This document shows, in pieces, positions 16,981 to 26,312 of a stretch of 64,000 nucleotides of DNA (positions within the stretch are counted from its first letter, which is position 1; each line of letters opens with the position of its first letter). The notes beneath the pieces are model-generated. The model saw only the letters and a list, made by a program, of their open reading frames with translations. It was not told the DNA's origin and searched no databases. The position numbers and the translations under genes were made by a program. The stretch is taken from NCBI GenBank assembly GCA_900539915.1, contig UQDU01000001.1, positions 1 to 64,000 of the forward strand. Direction: 5' to 3'. The DNA is from an uncultured Bacteroidales bacterium. GTDB taxonomy: Bacteria > Bacteroidota > Bacteroidia > Bacteroidales > Muribaculaceae.

Positions 16981-18225
16981 TCAGGGTTGGAGGAGGTGGA
17001 TGGCGGTAATCAGGGCGGTGGTGGTGGACTGGTCGATGATGCGTGAACGGTTGCCTCCGAAATGCCAGGTGGTGATGACCGGAGCCTTGCCACGGAGAGA
17101 GGCTCCGATGACTACCGTGCCTACAGGTTTGTCGGGTGTGCCTCCGCCGGGGCCAGCTATGCCGCTTGTAGCCATGACGAGGTCGGCACCACAGGCAGCA
17201 TGTGCGCCACGGAGCATCTCGGCCACAGTCTGCTCGGAAACGGCTCCATGTTGCTCCAAAGTATCAGGGCTGACTCCGAGCACTCGCATCTTCACATCGT
17301 TGCTGTAACTGACTATACCCCCCGTCATCACATCGGAACATCCGGGAATGGCGGTGATTTCATGGGCTATATTTCCACCTGTGCAGCTTTCGGCAGTGGC
17401 GATAGTCAGGCCCTTTGCCCTTGCTGCTTTTATAAGCACCTCAGGGAGAGGAATATCCTCTGTAGCCACGACATGACTGCCGAGCAGCGCAATCATCTTG
17501 GCATATTCGCGGTCAAGCTCCTCACTCAAAGCGGCTGCATCGGGCGATTTGCCGTCAAGACGCAGCCGTATCAACCGGGCTTTGGGGAGATAGGCTATAT
17601 GGAGATGCGGAGGAAGAGCGTCCTCCCACTCGGCAAGCGTCATGGCTACACGGCTCTCGCTCAGATCGGCTACAAGCGCCACGCGGTGGTCAAGAGCGAC
17701 ATCAGACGGGAAACGGCTGAGCAGACGCGGCAACACGCTGCGCTGCATCATGGTCAGCGTCTCATGCGGCACTCCGGGCATGGATACAAGCACTTTACCG
17801 CCGCGCTCAAACCACATCAGCGGAGCTGTGCCGACCTCATTCTGGATGACTTCACACGATGTAGGCACTATGGCCTGTGCACGGGTGAGGTCATTGAGTT
17901 CGCGGCCATTGCGCGTCATCACAGAGATGACATTTTCAAGCACAGCCGCATCTTCGCGCAACTCACCTCCGAAATAAGCAGTCAACACTCCCTTGGTGAT
18001 GTCATCTTTTGTCGGGCCGAGACCGCCTGTGGTCAGCACAACATCCGTAGCCGCAAATGCGCGGTCTATGGCCTGACGGATAGCATCGGCATCATCAGCC
18101 ACGACCTGCACATTATCGAGTTTCCACCCATATGGGTCAAGCATACGGGCTATGGCACCGCTATTGGTATCGGTGACCTGGCCAAGAAGCAGTTCGTCAC
18201 CTATAGCTATGACAGAATATCTCAT
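16981..18225 (-). CDS. cinA: CinA-family protein with NMN deamidase domain
   Basis: 414 residues from the ATG at 18225 (MRYSVIAIGDELLLGQ); two codons upstream a TTG gives an alternative. N-terminal MoaB/MogA-like COG1058 domain (GDELLLGQVTDTNSG, TTGGLGPTKDDITKG, SMPGVPHET) with ADP-ribose pyrophosphatase-like role; C-terminal PncC domain (IATAESCTGGNIAHEITAIPG, YSNDVKMRVLGV, VMATSGIAGPGGGTPDKPVG) that deamidates nicotinamide mononucleotide in NAD salvage. Cytosolic. It begins 12 bases after the tsaD stop, so the two are likely one transcript. The older label competence-damage protein has no meaning here. Confidence 0.92.
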   Translation of the reverse strand: MRYSVIAIGDELLLGQVTDTNSGAIARMLDPYGWKLDNVQVVADDADAIRQAIDRAFAATDVVLTTGGLGPTKDDITKGVLTAYFGGELREDAAVLENVISVMTRNGRELNDLTRAQAIVPTSCEVIQNEVGTAPLMWFERGGKVLVSMPGVPHETLTMMQRSVLPRLLSRFPSDVALDHRVALVADLSESRVAMTLAEWEDALPPHLHIAYLPKARLIRLRLDGKSPDAAALSEELDREYAKMIALLGSHVVATEDIPLPEVLIKAARAKGLTIATAESCTGGNIAHEITAIPGCSDVMTGGIVSYSNDVKMRVLGVSPDTLEQHGAVSEQTVAEMLRGAHAACGADLVMATSGIAGPGGGTPDKPVGTVVIGASLRGKAPVITTWHFGGNRSRIIDQSTTTALITAIHLLQP

Positions 18226-18237
18226 TGTCAACGAAGA

Positions 18238-19257
18238 TTATACGGTTACACGAGCAAACGGCACTGCATCCAATGAGCAGAAATCACCGTTAAGGGCCTT
18301 GAAATGCCCGGCAATCGCCACCATGGCGGCATTGTCGGTAGTGAATTTGCGAGGAGGGATAAATGCCTTGAGTCTGTTGCGTTCGCAATAGTCCGCCACA
18401 GCCTGACGCACTCCGGAATTGGCCGACACTCCGCCGCCTATTGCTATGGTCTTTATGCCGGTCTGCTTTACCGCCTTGTCAAGTTTGTCTATGAGGATGT
18501 CAATGATTATCCGTTGCAGCGATGCCGCAAGGTCAGCCTTGTTTTCCTCAACGAAATTCTCGTTTTTCTTCTTCTCGTCACGCAGGGTGTAGAGAAACGA
18601 CGTCTTAAGACCGCTGAAACTGTAGTCAAGCCCCGGGATATGCGGTTTGGCAAATTTAAAGCGGCCAGCATCGCCCTCCTGTGCCAGACGGTCAACATGA
18701 GGTCCCCCGGGATACGGAAGCCCCATCACTTTAGCACACTTGTCAAATGCCTCGCCGGCTGCATCATCAATGGTGCGTCCGATAATCTCCATCTCCTCGG
18801 GCGAACGCACGATAATGAGCTGACTGTTGCCGCCTGAAATCAGCAGACAGAGATAAGGAAATTCCGGCACTTCGTCATCCTCTTTCTCTCGTATGAAGTG
18901 GCTCAGGACATGTCCGTGGAGATGATTGACATCGACAATCGGTATGCCGAGACCTATCGACATGCCTTTGGCAAACGATGTCCCGACGAGCAGCGAGCCT
19001 ATCAGACCCGGGCCGCGAGTAAACGCTATCGCAGTCAACACCTGTGGCGTTATGCCGGCTTGCCTGATGGCAGCATCGACTACCGGGACAATATTCTGCT
19101 GATGGGCGCGAGAGGCCAATTCGGGCACCACCCCACCCCACTGCTCATGCACCTGCTGTGAAGCGATGACATTGGAGCGCAGCAGTCCGTCGACTATCAC
19201 AGCGGCTGATGTATCGTCGCAAGAAGATTCGATGCCGAGGATGACGTTATGTTTCAT
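18238..19257 (-). CDS. tsaD: tRNA N6-adenosine threonylcarbamoyltransferase
   Basis: 339 residues, the normal length. TsaD with TsaB and TsaE transfers the threonylcarbamoyl group to A37 of ANN-decoding tRNAs. Motifs: ILGIESSCDDTSAAVI at the N-terminus, RGPGLIGSLLVG, the metal-binding NHLHGHVLSHF, SGGNSQLI, and DDAAGEAFDKCAKVMGLPYPGG; later IGGGVSANSGVRQ. All are where the ASKHA-fold Kae1/TsaD family has them. It starts 82 bases after the stop of the tricorn-like peptidase, with a 38-bp perfect palindrome in between. Confidence 0.96.
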   Translation of the reverse strand: MKHNVILGIESSCDDTSAAVIVDGLLRSNVIASQQVHEQWGGVVPELASRAHQQNIVPVVDAAIRQAGITPQVLTAIAFTRGPGLIGSLLVGTSFAKGMSIGLGIPIVDVNHLHGHVLSHFIREKEDDEVPEFPYLCLLISGGNSQLIIVRSPEEMEIIGRTIDDAAGEAFDKCAKVMGLPYPGGPHVDRLAQEGDAGRFKFAKPHIPGLDYSFSGLKTSFLYTLRDEKKKNENFVEENKADLAASLQRIIIDILIDKLDKAVKQTGIKTIAIGGGVSANSGVRQAVADYCERNRLKAFIPPRKFTTDNAAMVAIAGHFKALNGDFCSLDAVPFARVTV

Positions 19258-19295
19258 ATAGATTATATTCGCTTAATTATGTATTTTTTCGGTTT

Positions 19296-19333
19296 AAGTT
19301 GTATGGCCATGCCGCGGCATGGCCATACAACTT
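19296..19333. repeat. 38-bp perfect palindrome
   Basis: The sequence from 19296 (AAGTTGTATGGCCATGCC) to 19333 is exactly self-complementary, centred between 19314 and 19315 at GCCG|CGGC. It lies between the peptidase stop (19340) and the tsaD ATG (19257). It can fold as a 17-bp or longer hairpin on either strand and could end transcription of the peptidase gene, but no T-run follows. The CATGCC/GGCATG arms are shared with the repeats at 1-210. Confidence 0.85.
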
Positions 19334-19339
19334 TATAGA

Positions 19340-22300
19340 TTACTTTAACTGGTTGAGGAGGGCGGTCACGGCAGCCTCAATCTGGCGGTCGGTGCCTGTG
19401 ACAACCGTGGCAGGGTCATTGAGCACAAGGATATCAGGCTCGAGCTGCTGATTCTCAAGGAACGAGCCATCAGCTATCTGCATACCTACCACAGGTACCC
19501 CGAACAGCATGGATGGATCCTGAAGGTCAATCCAGTTGACCGAAGTCATGGTACCGGGGACAGGGGCACCGACAAGTTTGCCAAGATTCTTATGCTTATA
19601 GACCCAGGGGGTGCCATGGGCATTGCTGTAGTTTGCCTCGCAGATGAGCATGATAGACGGTTTGTTCCATCGGCGCGATGGCATCTCTCCGGCTTTCTTG
19701 CCATGGACCATCTGTGTCATGTACTTGTCGCCTGACAGAAGCACCTCTATATCCTCATGCAGACGGCCTCCTCCGTTCCATCGCGTGTCGATAATCATCG
19801 CTTCACGCTGATAATAGCGGCCAAGCATGTCGGCATATATCGTGCGGAAGCTGTCATCAGTCATGTCACGCAGATGCACGTATCCAAGGCGGCCACCCGA
19901 CAGGCTGTCGACGAGCTGGCGGTTGCGTTCCACCCAGCGCTCATACAACCTGTTATTAAGCGAACTGCGGCTGATCGGTTTGACAACCTCCTCAAAGCGT
20001 CGGCCTGTAGCCGGATCATAAATAGAGACGAGAGTATTGGTTCTGGCGGCACGTTTGAGCAACACGTCCATGGTCACCGAGTCAGACAAAGCCTCGCCGT
20101 TGATTTTCTCGATAATCATGCCGGGGCGCAATTTTGACGAAGCGCGGCAGAAAGGCGTACCCTTTACCACCTCCGACACTTTCATGCCAGGACCTGTATA
20201 GGTCATATCATAGAGGAGGCCGAGCACAGCCGACGGTTCTTTAGAGCCGTCAGGGAAGAAACGGGCTCCGGTATGTGAGACATTCAGTTCACCGAGGAGT
20301 TCGCTCATCATCTCGGCAAAGTCGTAATTATTGGTAATATGAGGCAGATAACGGCGATACTGGGCCGACAGACCGTTCCAGTCGACACCGTTCATGTCGG
20401 GGACATAGAAACGCTCCGACACCTCACGGATTGCGAAATCATACATAGCCTCGCGCTCATCAGGAGCATTGACACGCAGCCTACCGCTTACCTTTACAGG
20501 CTTGACAGACTCCGATGCCAAATCCATCTTCTTGAGGCTGTTAGAACCTATCATAAACATCGTCTTGCCCTTGGCATCGGTGGCGAGTTTCATGTTTCGT
20601 CCTCCGAGTTTCTCAGCAATCGAGACATCACCCTTGCGCGGTATGACCTTCCAGAGATCGTATCCGTCCTCAAAATTGCTCATATAGTACAGCACCTCCT
20701 TGCCGTCTTCGCCCACGAGCACGAAATCACCCAGATTGGACGAATTAGGAGTCAGGCGCAGCACGCGGTCGCGGATGCCGTCAAGCTCCACTTTGATGGC
20801 TTTGGAGTCATCGGCGGCTTTCTTGTCTTTGCTGTCCTTTTTCTTCTTGTCTTTCTTTTTCTTGCTGTCCTTATCAGCCTCCTTGGTCTCTTTGGCCTTC
20901 TCTTCAGCCTTTGACAGCAGCTTGAACTCCTCCTCATCAAGCATGAAGCGGTCCATGGCCTCCTGATTGAGGAACACAATCATCACATCGGACTGCGACC
21001 CCCATGAGGCGTGGCTCCGCATGCCGTAGCGGTCACTCTCAAATATGATGGCATTTCCGTCAAGCGCCCAGCGCGGATTATAGTCGAAATATCCTGTTCC
21101 GGTCAGATTGGTCTGCTCTCCGTTCTCCGCATTGATGAGCACCACATCATAGTAAGGCTCATGCTGGTTAGTGTTCAGGAATGTCACTATCCATCGGCTG
21201 TCAGGGCTCCAATGGTATTCCGTGTCAAGGCTGCGCGAATATATGCCGTTGCCATCGGTCAAAGCCTTGGATTTACCGGATGCCACATCCATCACCATGA
21301 TAGAATCACGGTTTTGCAGGTAGACGATTTTCTTTCCATCGGGCGAATACTTCGCGCCTGTGCGGTCTATGCCGTCGGCCTTAAACACCGGACGCTCATT
21401 TATGACAGTTGCATTTGAGAAATTAGGCTCCTCATCACGAGCTATAGATGCCTCGTAGATATTCCAATGTCCGTCACGCTGGGAGGTATAGAGCAGTTTG
21501 CGGCCTTCGGGATGCCACGATACCTCCATCTCCATCCCCGGGGTTTTGCTGACCTGCTTTGTGGTGGCATAATCGGCAGCGGTCACAAACACCTCTCCTC
21601 GCGAAATCAGAGCCAGCTCCGAGCCGTCGGGCGATGGAGTACCGAACGAATAATCACCTAACGAGACAAATTGCGGCTGCTCCGACAGGTCATCCACTAC
21701 GGCAATCGGGAGTTTTTGCGGTTCTCCCGACGGTTGCTGTGTGTAAATTTCGCCATCATATGTGTAGACAAGGGACCCGTTGCCGCCCATTGACAGAAAA
21801 CGCACAGGCGCGCCTGTAAAATGTGTGACAGGCCTGATTTTATCAGGAGCAGCCATATCAAAGGCATAGACATTCATGGAGCCTCCGTCACGCTCGCTGA
21901 GGAAATAGACCGTGTGTCCGTCGGACGCTATGACCGGATTGCGGTCTTCACCGGCATGCGCGGTCAGATTAGTATGCCGACCGGTCTGTGCGTCATATTT
22001 CCATATGTCACGTGTCACCGAAGATGTGTGATGCTTACGCCATACATCCTCCATACCCTTCTGGTCCTGATACAGGAAACTTTTGCCATCAGGCAGATAT
22101 GAGACGCTTTCGGCAGGTGACGCAAGAATCTGCACTGATGCTCCTCCGGCCACAGGCACTGAATACAATTCCGTCAGACGGGCCGACGGGAAAAGACGGC
22201 TGCTGACAGGGTCCTGTATTGACGCCGAATATACCACTGACTTACCATCGGGAGTAAAAGCCTCAGGGGTGATATTGGTGCTTCCGAAAGTCAACTGACG

Positions 22301-22603
22301 CGCAGCTCCACCTTTAGCACTCATCACATACAGATTCATGGCACCGTCACGGTCGCTCGCAAAAGCTATCATGCTGCCGTCAGGTGACCATACAGGGGCT
22401 TTCTCCATGCCTGACATGGCGGTGATGCGTCGGGCCTCGCCGCCACGGGCCGGAACGGTGAATAGGTCGCCCTTATATCTGAACACTACCGTGTTGCCGT
22501 CAGGAGAGACCTTTGCGTCTCTGAGCCAGAGGGGAGAATCAGCGCCGACAGCCGACATTGCCGTCGCCACAGCCGCCGCAAATGTGATAAGTGTGCGTTT
22601 CAT
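19340..22603 (-). CDS. tricorn-like S41 peptidase with TolB beta-propeller
   Basis: 1087 residues from MKRTLITFAAAVATAMSAVGA, a signal peptide (an upstream in-frame start at 22678 would bury it and overlap the hairpin at 22651-22691). Residues ~25-330 and ~340-540 hold WD40/TolB-like propeller blades (VFRYKGDLFTVPARGGEA, WSPDGSMIAFASDRDGAMN and repeats). Residues ~558-600 are a Lys/Glu/Asp-only stretch. Then a PDZ domain (MIIEKINGEALSD, ~860) and the S41 core with RWNGGGRLHEDIEVLLSG and ANYSNAHGTPW (catalytic Ser ~991). Tricorn trims peptides in archaeal cytosol; Bacteroidetes homologues are exported, so a periplasmic peptidase role is inferred. Confidence 0.88.
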   Translation of the reverse strand: MKRTLITFAAAVATAMSAVGADSPLWLRDAKVSPDGNTVVFRYKGDLFTVPARGGEARRITAMSGMEKAPVWSPDGSMIAFASDRDGAMNLYVMSAKGGAARQLTFGSTNITPEAFTPDGKSVVYSASIQDPVSSRLFPSARLTELYSVPVAGGASVQILASPAESVSYLPDGKSFLYQDQKGMEDVWRKHHTSSVTRDIWKYDAQTGRHTNLTAHAGEDRNPVIASDGHTVYFLSERDGGSMNVYAFDMAAPDKIRPVTHFTGAPVRFLSMGGNGSLVYTYDGEIYTQQPSGEPQKLPIAVVDDLSEQPQFVSLGDYSFGTPSPDGSELALISRGEVFVTAADYATTKQVSKTPGMEMEVSWHPEGRKLLYTSQRDGHWNIYEASIARDEEPNFSNATVINERPVFKADGIDRTGAKYSPDGKKIVYLQNRDSIMVMDVASGKSKALTDGNGIYSRSLDTEYHWSPDSRWIVTFLNTNQHEPYYDVVLINAENGEQTNLTGTGYFDYNPRWALDGNAIIFESDRYGMRSHASWGSQSDVMIVFLNQEAMDRFMLDEEEFKLLSKAEEKAKETKEADKDSKKKKDKKKKDSKDKKAADDSKAIKVELDGIRDRVLRLTPNSSNLGDFVLVGEDGKEVLYYMSNFEDGYDLWKVIPRKGDVSIAEKLGGRNMKLATDAKGKTMFMIGSNSLKKMDLASESVKPVKVSGRLRVNAPDEREAMYDFAIREVSERFYVPDMNGVDWNGLSAQYRRYLPHITNNYDFAEMMSELLGELNVSHTGARFFPDGSKEPSAVLGLLYDMTYTGPGMKVSEVVKGTPFCRASSKLRPGMIIEKINGEALSDSVTMDVLLKRAARTNTLVSIYDPATGRRFEEVVKPISRSSLNNRLYERWVERNRQLVDSLSGGRLGYVHLRDMTDDSFRTIYADMLGRYYQREAMIIDTRWNGGGRLHEDIEVLLSGDKYMTQMVHGKKAGEMPSRRWNKPSIMLICEANYSNAHGTPWVYKHKNLGKLVGAPVPGTMTSVNWIDLQDPSMLFGVPVVGMQIADGSFLENQQLEPDILVLNDPATVVTGTDRQIEAAVTALLNQLK

Positions 22604-22650
22604 ATGGTGAAGTTTGAGGGTAATGGTTGGTTTTTTACAAATAGGATATT

Positions 22651-22691
22651 CCGATATAGGGACGCGGCGGCGTGCCACGTCCCTATATCGG
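22651..22691 (-). terminator. long hairpin downstream of thioredoxin
   Basis: CCGATATAGGGACG (22651-22664) and CGTCCCTATATCGG (22678-22691) are perfectly complementary, and GGC/GCC extends the stem inside the loop. It lies 25 bases after the trx stop and upstream of the tricorn-like gene on the same strand. On the reverse strand it is followed by AATATCCTATTTG rather than a pure T-run. It may be another member of the palindromic intergenic family (AGGGAC...GTCCCT). Confidence 0.65.
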
Positions 22692-22715
22692 TATGGTTAT
22701 GCTTTCGGACTGCTG

Positions 22716-23042
22716 TTACAGCGCAAGCAGCTTCTCAAGGTTAGCGCGGATGGCATCGATAGGCTGTGCACCTGCCATACGGAGTTCCTTGACCTGCTGG
22801 CCGTTTTTGAAGAAAAGCAGCGTGGGGATAGACATGATACGGTTAGCCGAAGCGAGTTCGGTTTCCTCATCAACATTGTATTTTCCGATGACAACCCGGT
22901 CTTCGTATTCCTTGGCAAGCTCCTCTATGACAGGAATAAGACGGTTACAGGGGCCACACCATGTAGCCCAGAAATCGACCATTACAGGCTTGCCTGACTC
23001 AATGAGTTCGCTGACCGACGCATCGGTAAAGTTAAGTGCCAT
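22716..23042 (-). CDS. trxA: thioredoxin
   Basis: 108 residues from MALNFTDASVSELIESGKP; an upstream ATG at 23099 would add a non-conserved tail. The redox motif WCGPC is at residues 28-32 in the context DFWATWCGPCNRLIPVIEEL, with the cis-Pro loop IMSIPTLLFFKNGQQV. There is no signal peptide, so it is the cytosolic thiol-disulfide reductant for enzymes such as ribonucleotide reductase and peroxiredoxins. Gene symbol by function; several paralogues are usual in Bacteroidales. Confidence 0.93.
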   Translation of the reverse strand: MALNFTDASVSELIESGKPVMVDFWATWCGPCNRLIPVIEELAKEYEDRVVIGKYNVDEETELASANRIMSIPTLLFFKNGQQVKELRMAGAQPIDAIRANLEKLLAL

Positions 23043-23181
23043 AAAAAACAGATTAGATAATATCGTATTAAGGTTAATGTCACAAAAAAACTCCGACACA
23101 TGACATCGTGTCGTCTATCCGCAAAGTTACCCTTTTTTCCCCACTATTCAAAATCCCGATGAATACCCGGATTACTATTCG

Positions 23182-23550
23182 TCAGGCAATGGTTTTGCCG
23201 AAGGGGAATAGCGCGAGACGCATCAGTTTGAAGTGCTGTATGCCGAATGGGAGACCTATGATGGTGATGCAGAAAATTAGACCCCACACGAGGTGTGTCA
23301 GAGCGATAGGTATGCCTCCGAGAAACCACCAGATGACGTTCATCACCCCGGCCAAGCATCCCGACGGCCAACCGGTGCTGACCACATCAGTGCCAAACGG
23401 CCACAATGCCACCGCTGCCAGCTTCATGGTCTGCAAACCAAACGGAATGCCGATTATGGTAATCATCATCAACACACTCGAAATGGCGTATTCGATGGCA
23501 ATCATCAGACCGCCGAACACCACCCAAAGGATATTAAGGAATATATTCAT
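23182..23550 (-). CDS. YccF domain-containing inner-membrane protein
   Basis: 122 residues composed of two copies of the YccF (DUF307) motif: MMITIIGIPFGLQTMKLAAVALWPFG (~28-53) and CITIIGLPFGIQHFKLMRLALFPFG (~93-118), each preceded by a hydrophobic helix (NILWVVFGGLMIAIEY and NVIWWFLGGIPIALTH). The internal duplication and the GIPFG/GLPFG turn are diagnostic. Function unknown. It stands between mutS and trx on the same strand with gaps of 73 and 139 bases. Confidence 0.9.
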   Translation of the reverse strand: MNIFLNILWVVFGGLMIAIEYAISSVLMMITIIGIPFGLQTMKLAAVALWPFGTDVVSTGWPSGCLAGVMNVIWWFLGGIPIALTHLVWGLIFCITIIGLPFGIQHFKLMRLALFPFGKTIA

Positions 23551-23623
23551 AATATTAATTCTTGTATCTGTGGAAATCAGTAATGCCGAGACAACGTCCT
23601 ACAGACTGTAACCATAAATATTG

Positions 23624-26254
23624 TTATTTGCCGGTGAGGATGGACTGGATGTCGGAGAGCTTGTTGAGGGCCTGGAGGGGAGACAGGGAATTTATGTCTA
23701 TGCCGAGGATCTCATCACGAACGGCACTCAGCACCGGGTCATCGAGCTGGAAGAAACTCAGCTGGATACCGTCTTCCATACGCTGGTTGGGTGCGAGGGT
23801 AGACATAGTGGCCGGGGTGACAGCCGACCCGTTGTCACGGTTGGCAGCCTCAAGCCTGTGAAGCACCTCGTCGGCTCTGGTGACGATGCTGCGCGGCATA
23901 CCTGCCAGTTTTGCCACATGTATGCCGAAGCTATGTTCGGAGCCTCCTTTTGACAGTTTTCGCAGAAATACCACCTTTCCGTCAATCTCCTTGACCGACA
24001 CATTATAATTGACCACGCGCTCAAACGATTTTTCCATCTCGTTAAGCTCATGGTAGTGTGTGGCAAAGAGAGTCTTGGGGTGCATCGTGCCGTGCTGATG
24101 TATGTATTCGACTATCGCCCATGCTATGGATATGCCGTCATAGGTAGATGTGCCTCGTCCCAGCTCATCAAAGAGTATAAGCGACCGCTGGCTCATATTG
24201 TTGAGGATGGAAGCCGCCTCGTTCATCTCCACCATAAAAGTAGATTCACCCAAAGAGATATTATCGCTGGCACCTACACGTGTGAATATCTTGTCAACTA
24301 CACCTATGCGTGCGCTCTCGGCGGCCACATAGCATCCGATCTGCGCCATCAGGACATTGAGGGCCGTCTGACGCAACAAAGCGGACTTACCCGACATGTT
24401 GGGGCCGGTTATCATCATAATCTGCGTCTTGTCATTGTCGAGATGCACAGTGTTGGATATGTAGGGTTCGCCTGGAGGCAATTCGCGCTCAATTACAGGA
24501 TGGCGGGCCTCGACAAGGTCTATGCACAGCGAATCATCGACCACGGGACGCGAATAGCGGTTATCTATGGCCACACGTGTAAACGAGCTGAGCACATCAA
24601 GCCGTGCCACCATAGTGGCATCAAGCTGTATGGCCGGGATAAATCCTGCAATATCTGCCACAAGGTCATTGTAAAGACGAAACTCTATAGAATCTATCTT
24701 GTCCTGTGCTCCGAGTATCTTCTCCTCATATTCCTTCAGCTCCTGGGTGATGTAGCGTTCGGCATTGACGAGTGTCTGCTTACGTATCCACTCGGGAGGC
24801 ACTTTGTCCTTGTGTGTATTGGTGACTTCTATATAGTAGCCAAACACATTGTTATAAGCCACCTTAAGGCTCGGGATACCTGTAGCCTGTATTTCACGCT
24901 GCTGCAAACGTAGCAGATACTCCTTGCCGTGGAGCACTATATCCCTCAGCTCGTCAAGTTCGGCATCCACACCGGGCTTGATGACAGTACCTCTATTGAC
25001 AGCCGCGGGAGCATCCTCCACAATCTCGCGCTCTATGCGGTCGTGGATAGCCTTCAGAGGGTTGATTTGCTCGCCTATTGTAGCCAGAGCCTTGTTGTCA
25101 GCACCGAGACATACCTCCTTGATGGGCTCAAGCGCACCCAAAGCATGCTTGAGCTGTATGATTTCTCGAGGCGATATACGTCCTGTAGCGGTCTTGCCTG
25201 TCAGACGTTCGAGGTCACCTATACGTTCCAACGCCTCCCTCAGCGACTCCCGCGCATCAGGGTCACGGAAGAAGTATTCCACGACATCAAGACGCGCATT
25301 GATGGCTTTCACATCGCGCAGAGGGAATGCTATCCAACGACGCAACAGACGTGCGCCCATCGGACTGGCCGTGCGGTCTATTACATCCAGGAGGCTCTTG
25401 CCGTCCTCGCCGAGCGAGCTGAGCAATTCGAGATTACGCACCGTGAACCGGTCAAGCCTCACATAACGGTCCTCCTCGATGCGCGAGATGGATGTGATAT
25501 GTGAGGTACGTGTATGCTGGGTAATGTCAAGATAATGCAATATGGCGCCTGAGGCAACTATGGCCGCCTGCATGTTATGTATGCCAAAGCCTTTGAGCGA
25601 GCCTGTCTCAAACTGTTTCAGCAGCCTGTCCATGGCCGCTGTCTCGGTAAAAATCCAGTCGTCAAGCTCGAAACTGAGGTAATGGGGAGCTATCTGTTCG
25701 TCAAGTATCGCACGCTTGCCACGCTCTACGAGCACCTCCTTTGGAGCAAAAGCAGCGAGCAGTTTGCCGACATACTCATTGTCTCCCTGAGCGGTCAGGA
25801 ACTCTCCGGTGGATATGTCAAGAAACGACACACCCGTCACATGACGGTCAATATGCAGAGCCGCCAGGAAGTTGTTTTCACGGTGGTCAAGGATATTGTC
25901 ATTGATAGAGACGCCCGGCGTGACGAGCTCCGTAATGCCGCGCTTGACCAGCTTTTTGGTCAGCTTAGGGTCTTCAAGCTGCTCGCAGATAGCCACACGC
26001 TTGCCGGCTCTGACCAGTTTCGGCAGGTACGTATCAAGGGCATGGTGAGGAAATCCCGCGAGCTCCACATGCTGCGACACCCCGTTGGCACGGCGTGTCA
26101 ACGTGATGCCGAGTATCTCCGAAGCCGTGATGGCATCATCGGAAAAAGTCTCGTAGAAATCCCCTACTCTGAAAAGCAGCACAGCATCGGGATGTTTCTG
26201 TTTCATCTCGATGTACTGCTTCATCAGCGGTGTCTCAACTATCTTCTTGGCCAC
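23624..26254 (-). CDS. mutS: DNA mismatch repair ATPase MutS
   Basis: 876 residues, starting at a GTG codon (MAKKIVETPLMKQYIEMKQK); the ATG ten codons on would remove the conserved TPLMKQY. Mismatch-recognition Phe33-x-Glu35 is in VGDFYETF. The Walker A is TGPNMSGKSALLRQ (~617-630), Walker B SLILFDELGRGTSTYDG, and the trans-acting signature follows at NISLGESTFMVEMNEAA. C-terminal SPLQALNKLSDIQSIL is the dimerisation helix-turn-helix seen in bacterial MutS1. It recognises mispairs with MutL in post-replicative repair. Full length, with no frameshift. Confidence 0.97.
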   Translation of the reverse strand: MAKKIVETPLMKQYIEMKQKHPDAVLLFRVGDFYETFSDDAITASEILGITLTRRANGVSQHVELAGFPHHALDTYLPKLVRAGKRVAICEQLEDPKLTKKLVKRGITELVTPGVSINDNILDHRENNFLAALHIDRHVTGVSFLDISTGEFLTAQGDNEYVGKLLAAFAPKEVLVERGKRAILDEQIAPHYLSFELDDWIFTETAAMDRLLKQFETGSLKGFGIHNMQAAIVASGAILHYLDITQHTRTSHITSISRIEEDRYVRLDRFTVRNLELLSSLGEDGKSLLDVIDRTASPMGARLLRRWIAFPLRDVKAINARLDVVEYFFRDPDARESLREALERIGDLERLTGKTATGRISPREIIQLKHALGALEPIKEVCLGADNKALATIGEQINPLKAIHDRIEREIVEDAPAAVNRGTVIKPGVDAELDELRDIVLHGKEYLLRLQQREIQATGIPSLKVAYNNVFGYYIEVTNTHKDKVPPEWIRKQTLVNAERYITQELKEYEEKILGAQDKIDSIEFRLYNDLVADIAGFIPAIQLDATMVARLDVLSSFTRVAIDNRYSRPVVDDSLCIDLVEARHPVIERELPPGEPYISNTVHLDNDKTQIMMITGPNMSGKSALLRQTALNVLMAQIGCYVAAESARIGVVDKIFTRVGASDNISLGESTFMVEMNEAASILNNMSQRSLILFDELGRGTSTYDGISIAWAIVEYIHQHGTMHPKTLFATHYHELNEMEKSFERVVNYNVSVKEIDGKVVFLRKLSKGGSEHSFGIHVAKLAGMPRSIVTRADEVLHRLEAANRDNGSAVTPATMSTLAPNQRMEDGIQLSFFQLDDPVLSAVRDEILGIDINSLSPLQALNKLSDIQSILTGK

Positions 26255-26312
26255 TGGTGAGAATTAAGGCTATGTGTCTTGGTTATTTACAGATGCGCAA
26301 AGCAATGATATG

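Noticed and set aside
17062..18276. A 404-codon forward frame opposite cinA
   Set aside because: It is antisense to a full-length cinA with all motifs, its product is His/Cys/Tyr-rich with no recognisable domain, and such long antisense frames are common in this G+C range.
24050..24913. A 287-codon forward frame opposite mutS
   Set aside because: Lies entirely within the conserved ATPase part of mutS on the other strand; composition is that of an antisense frame.
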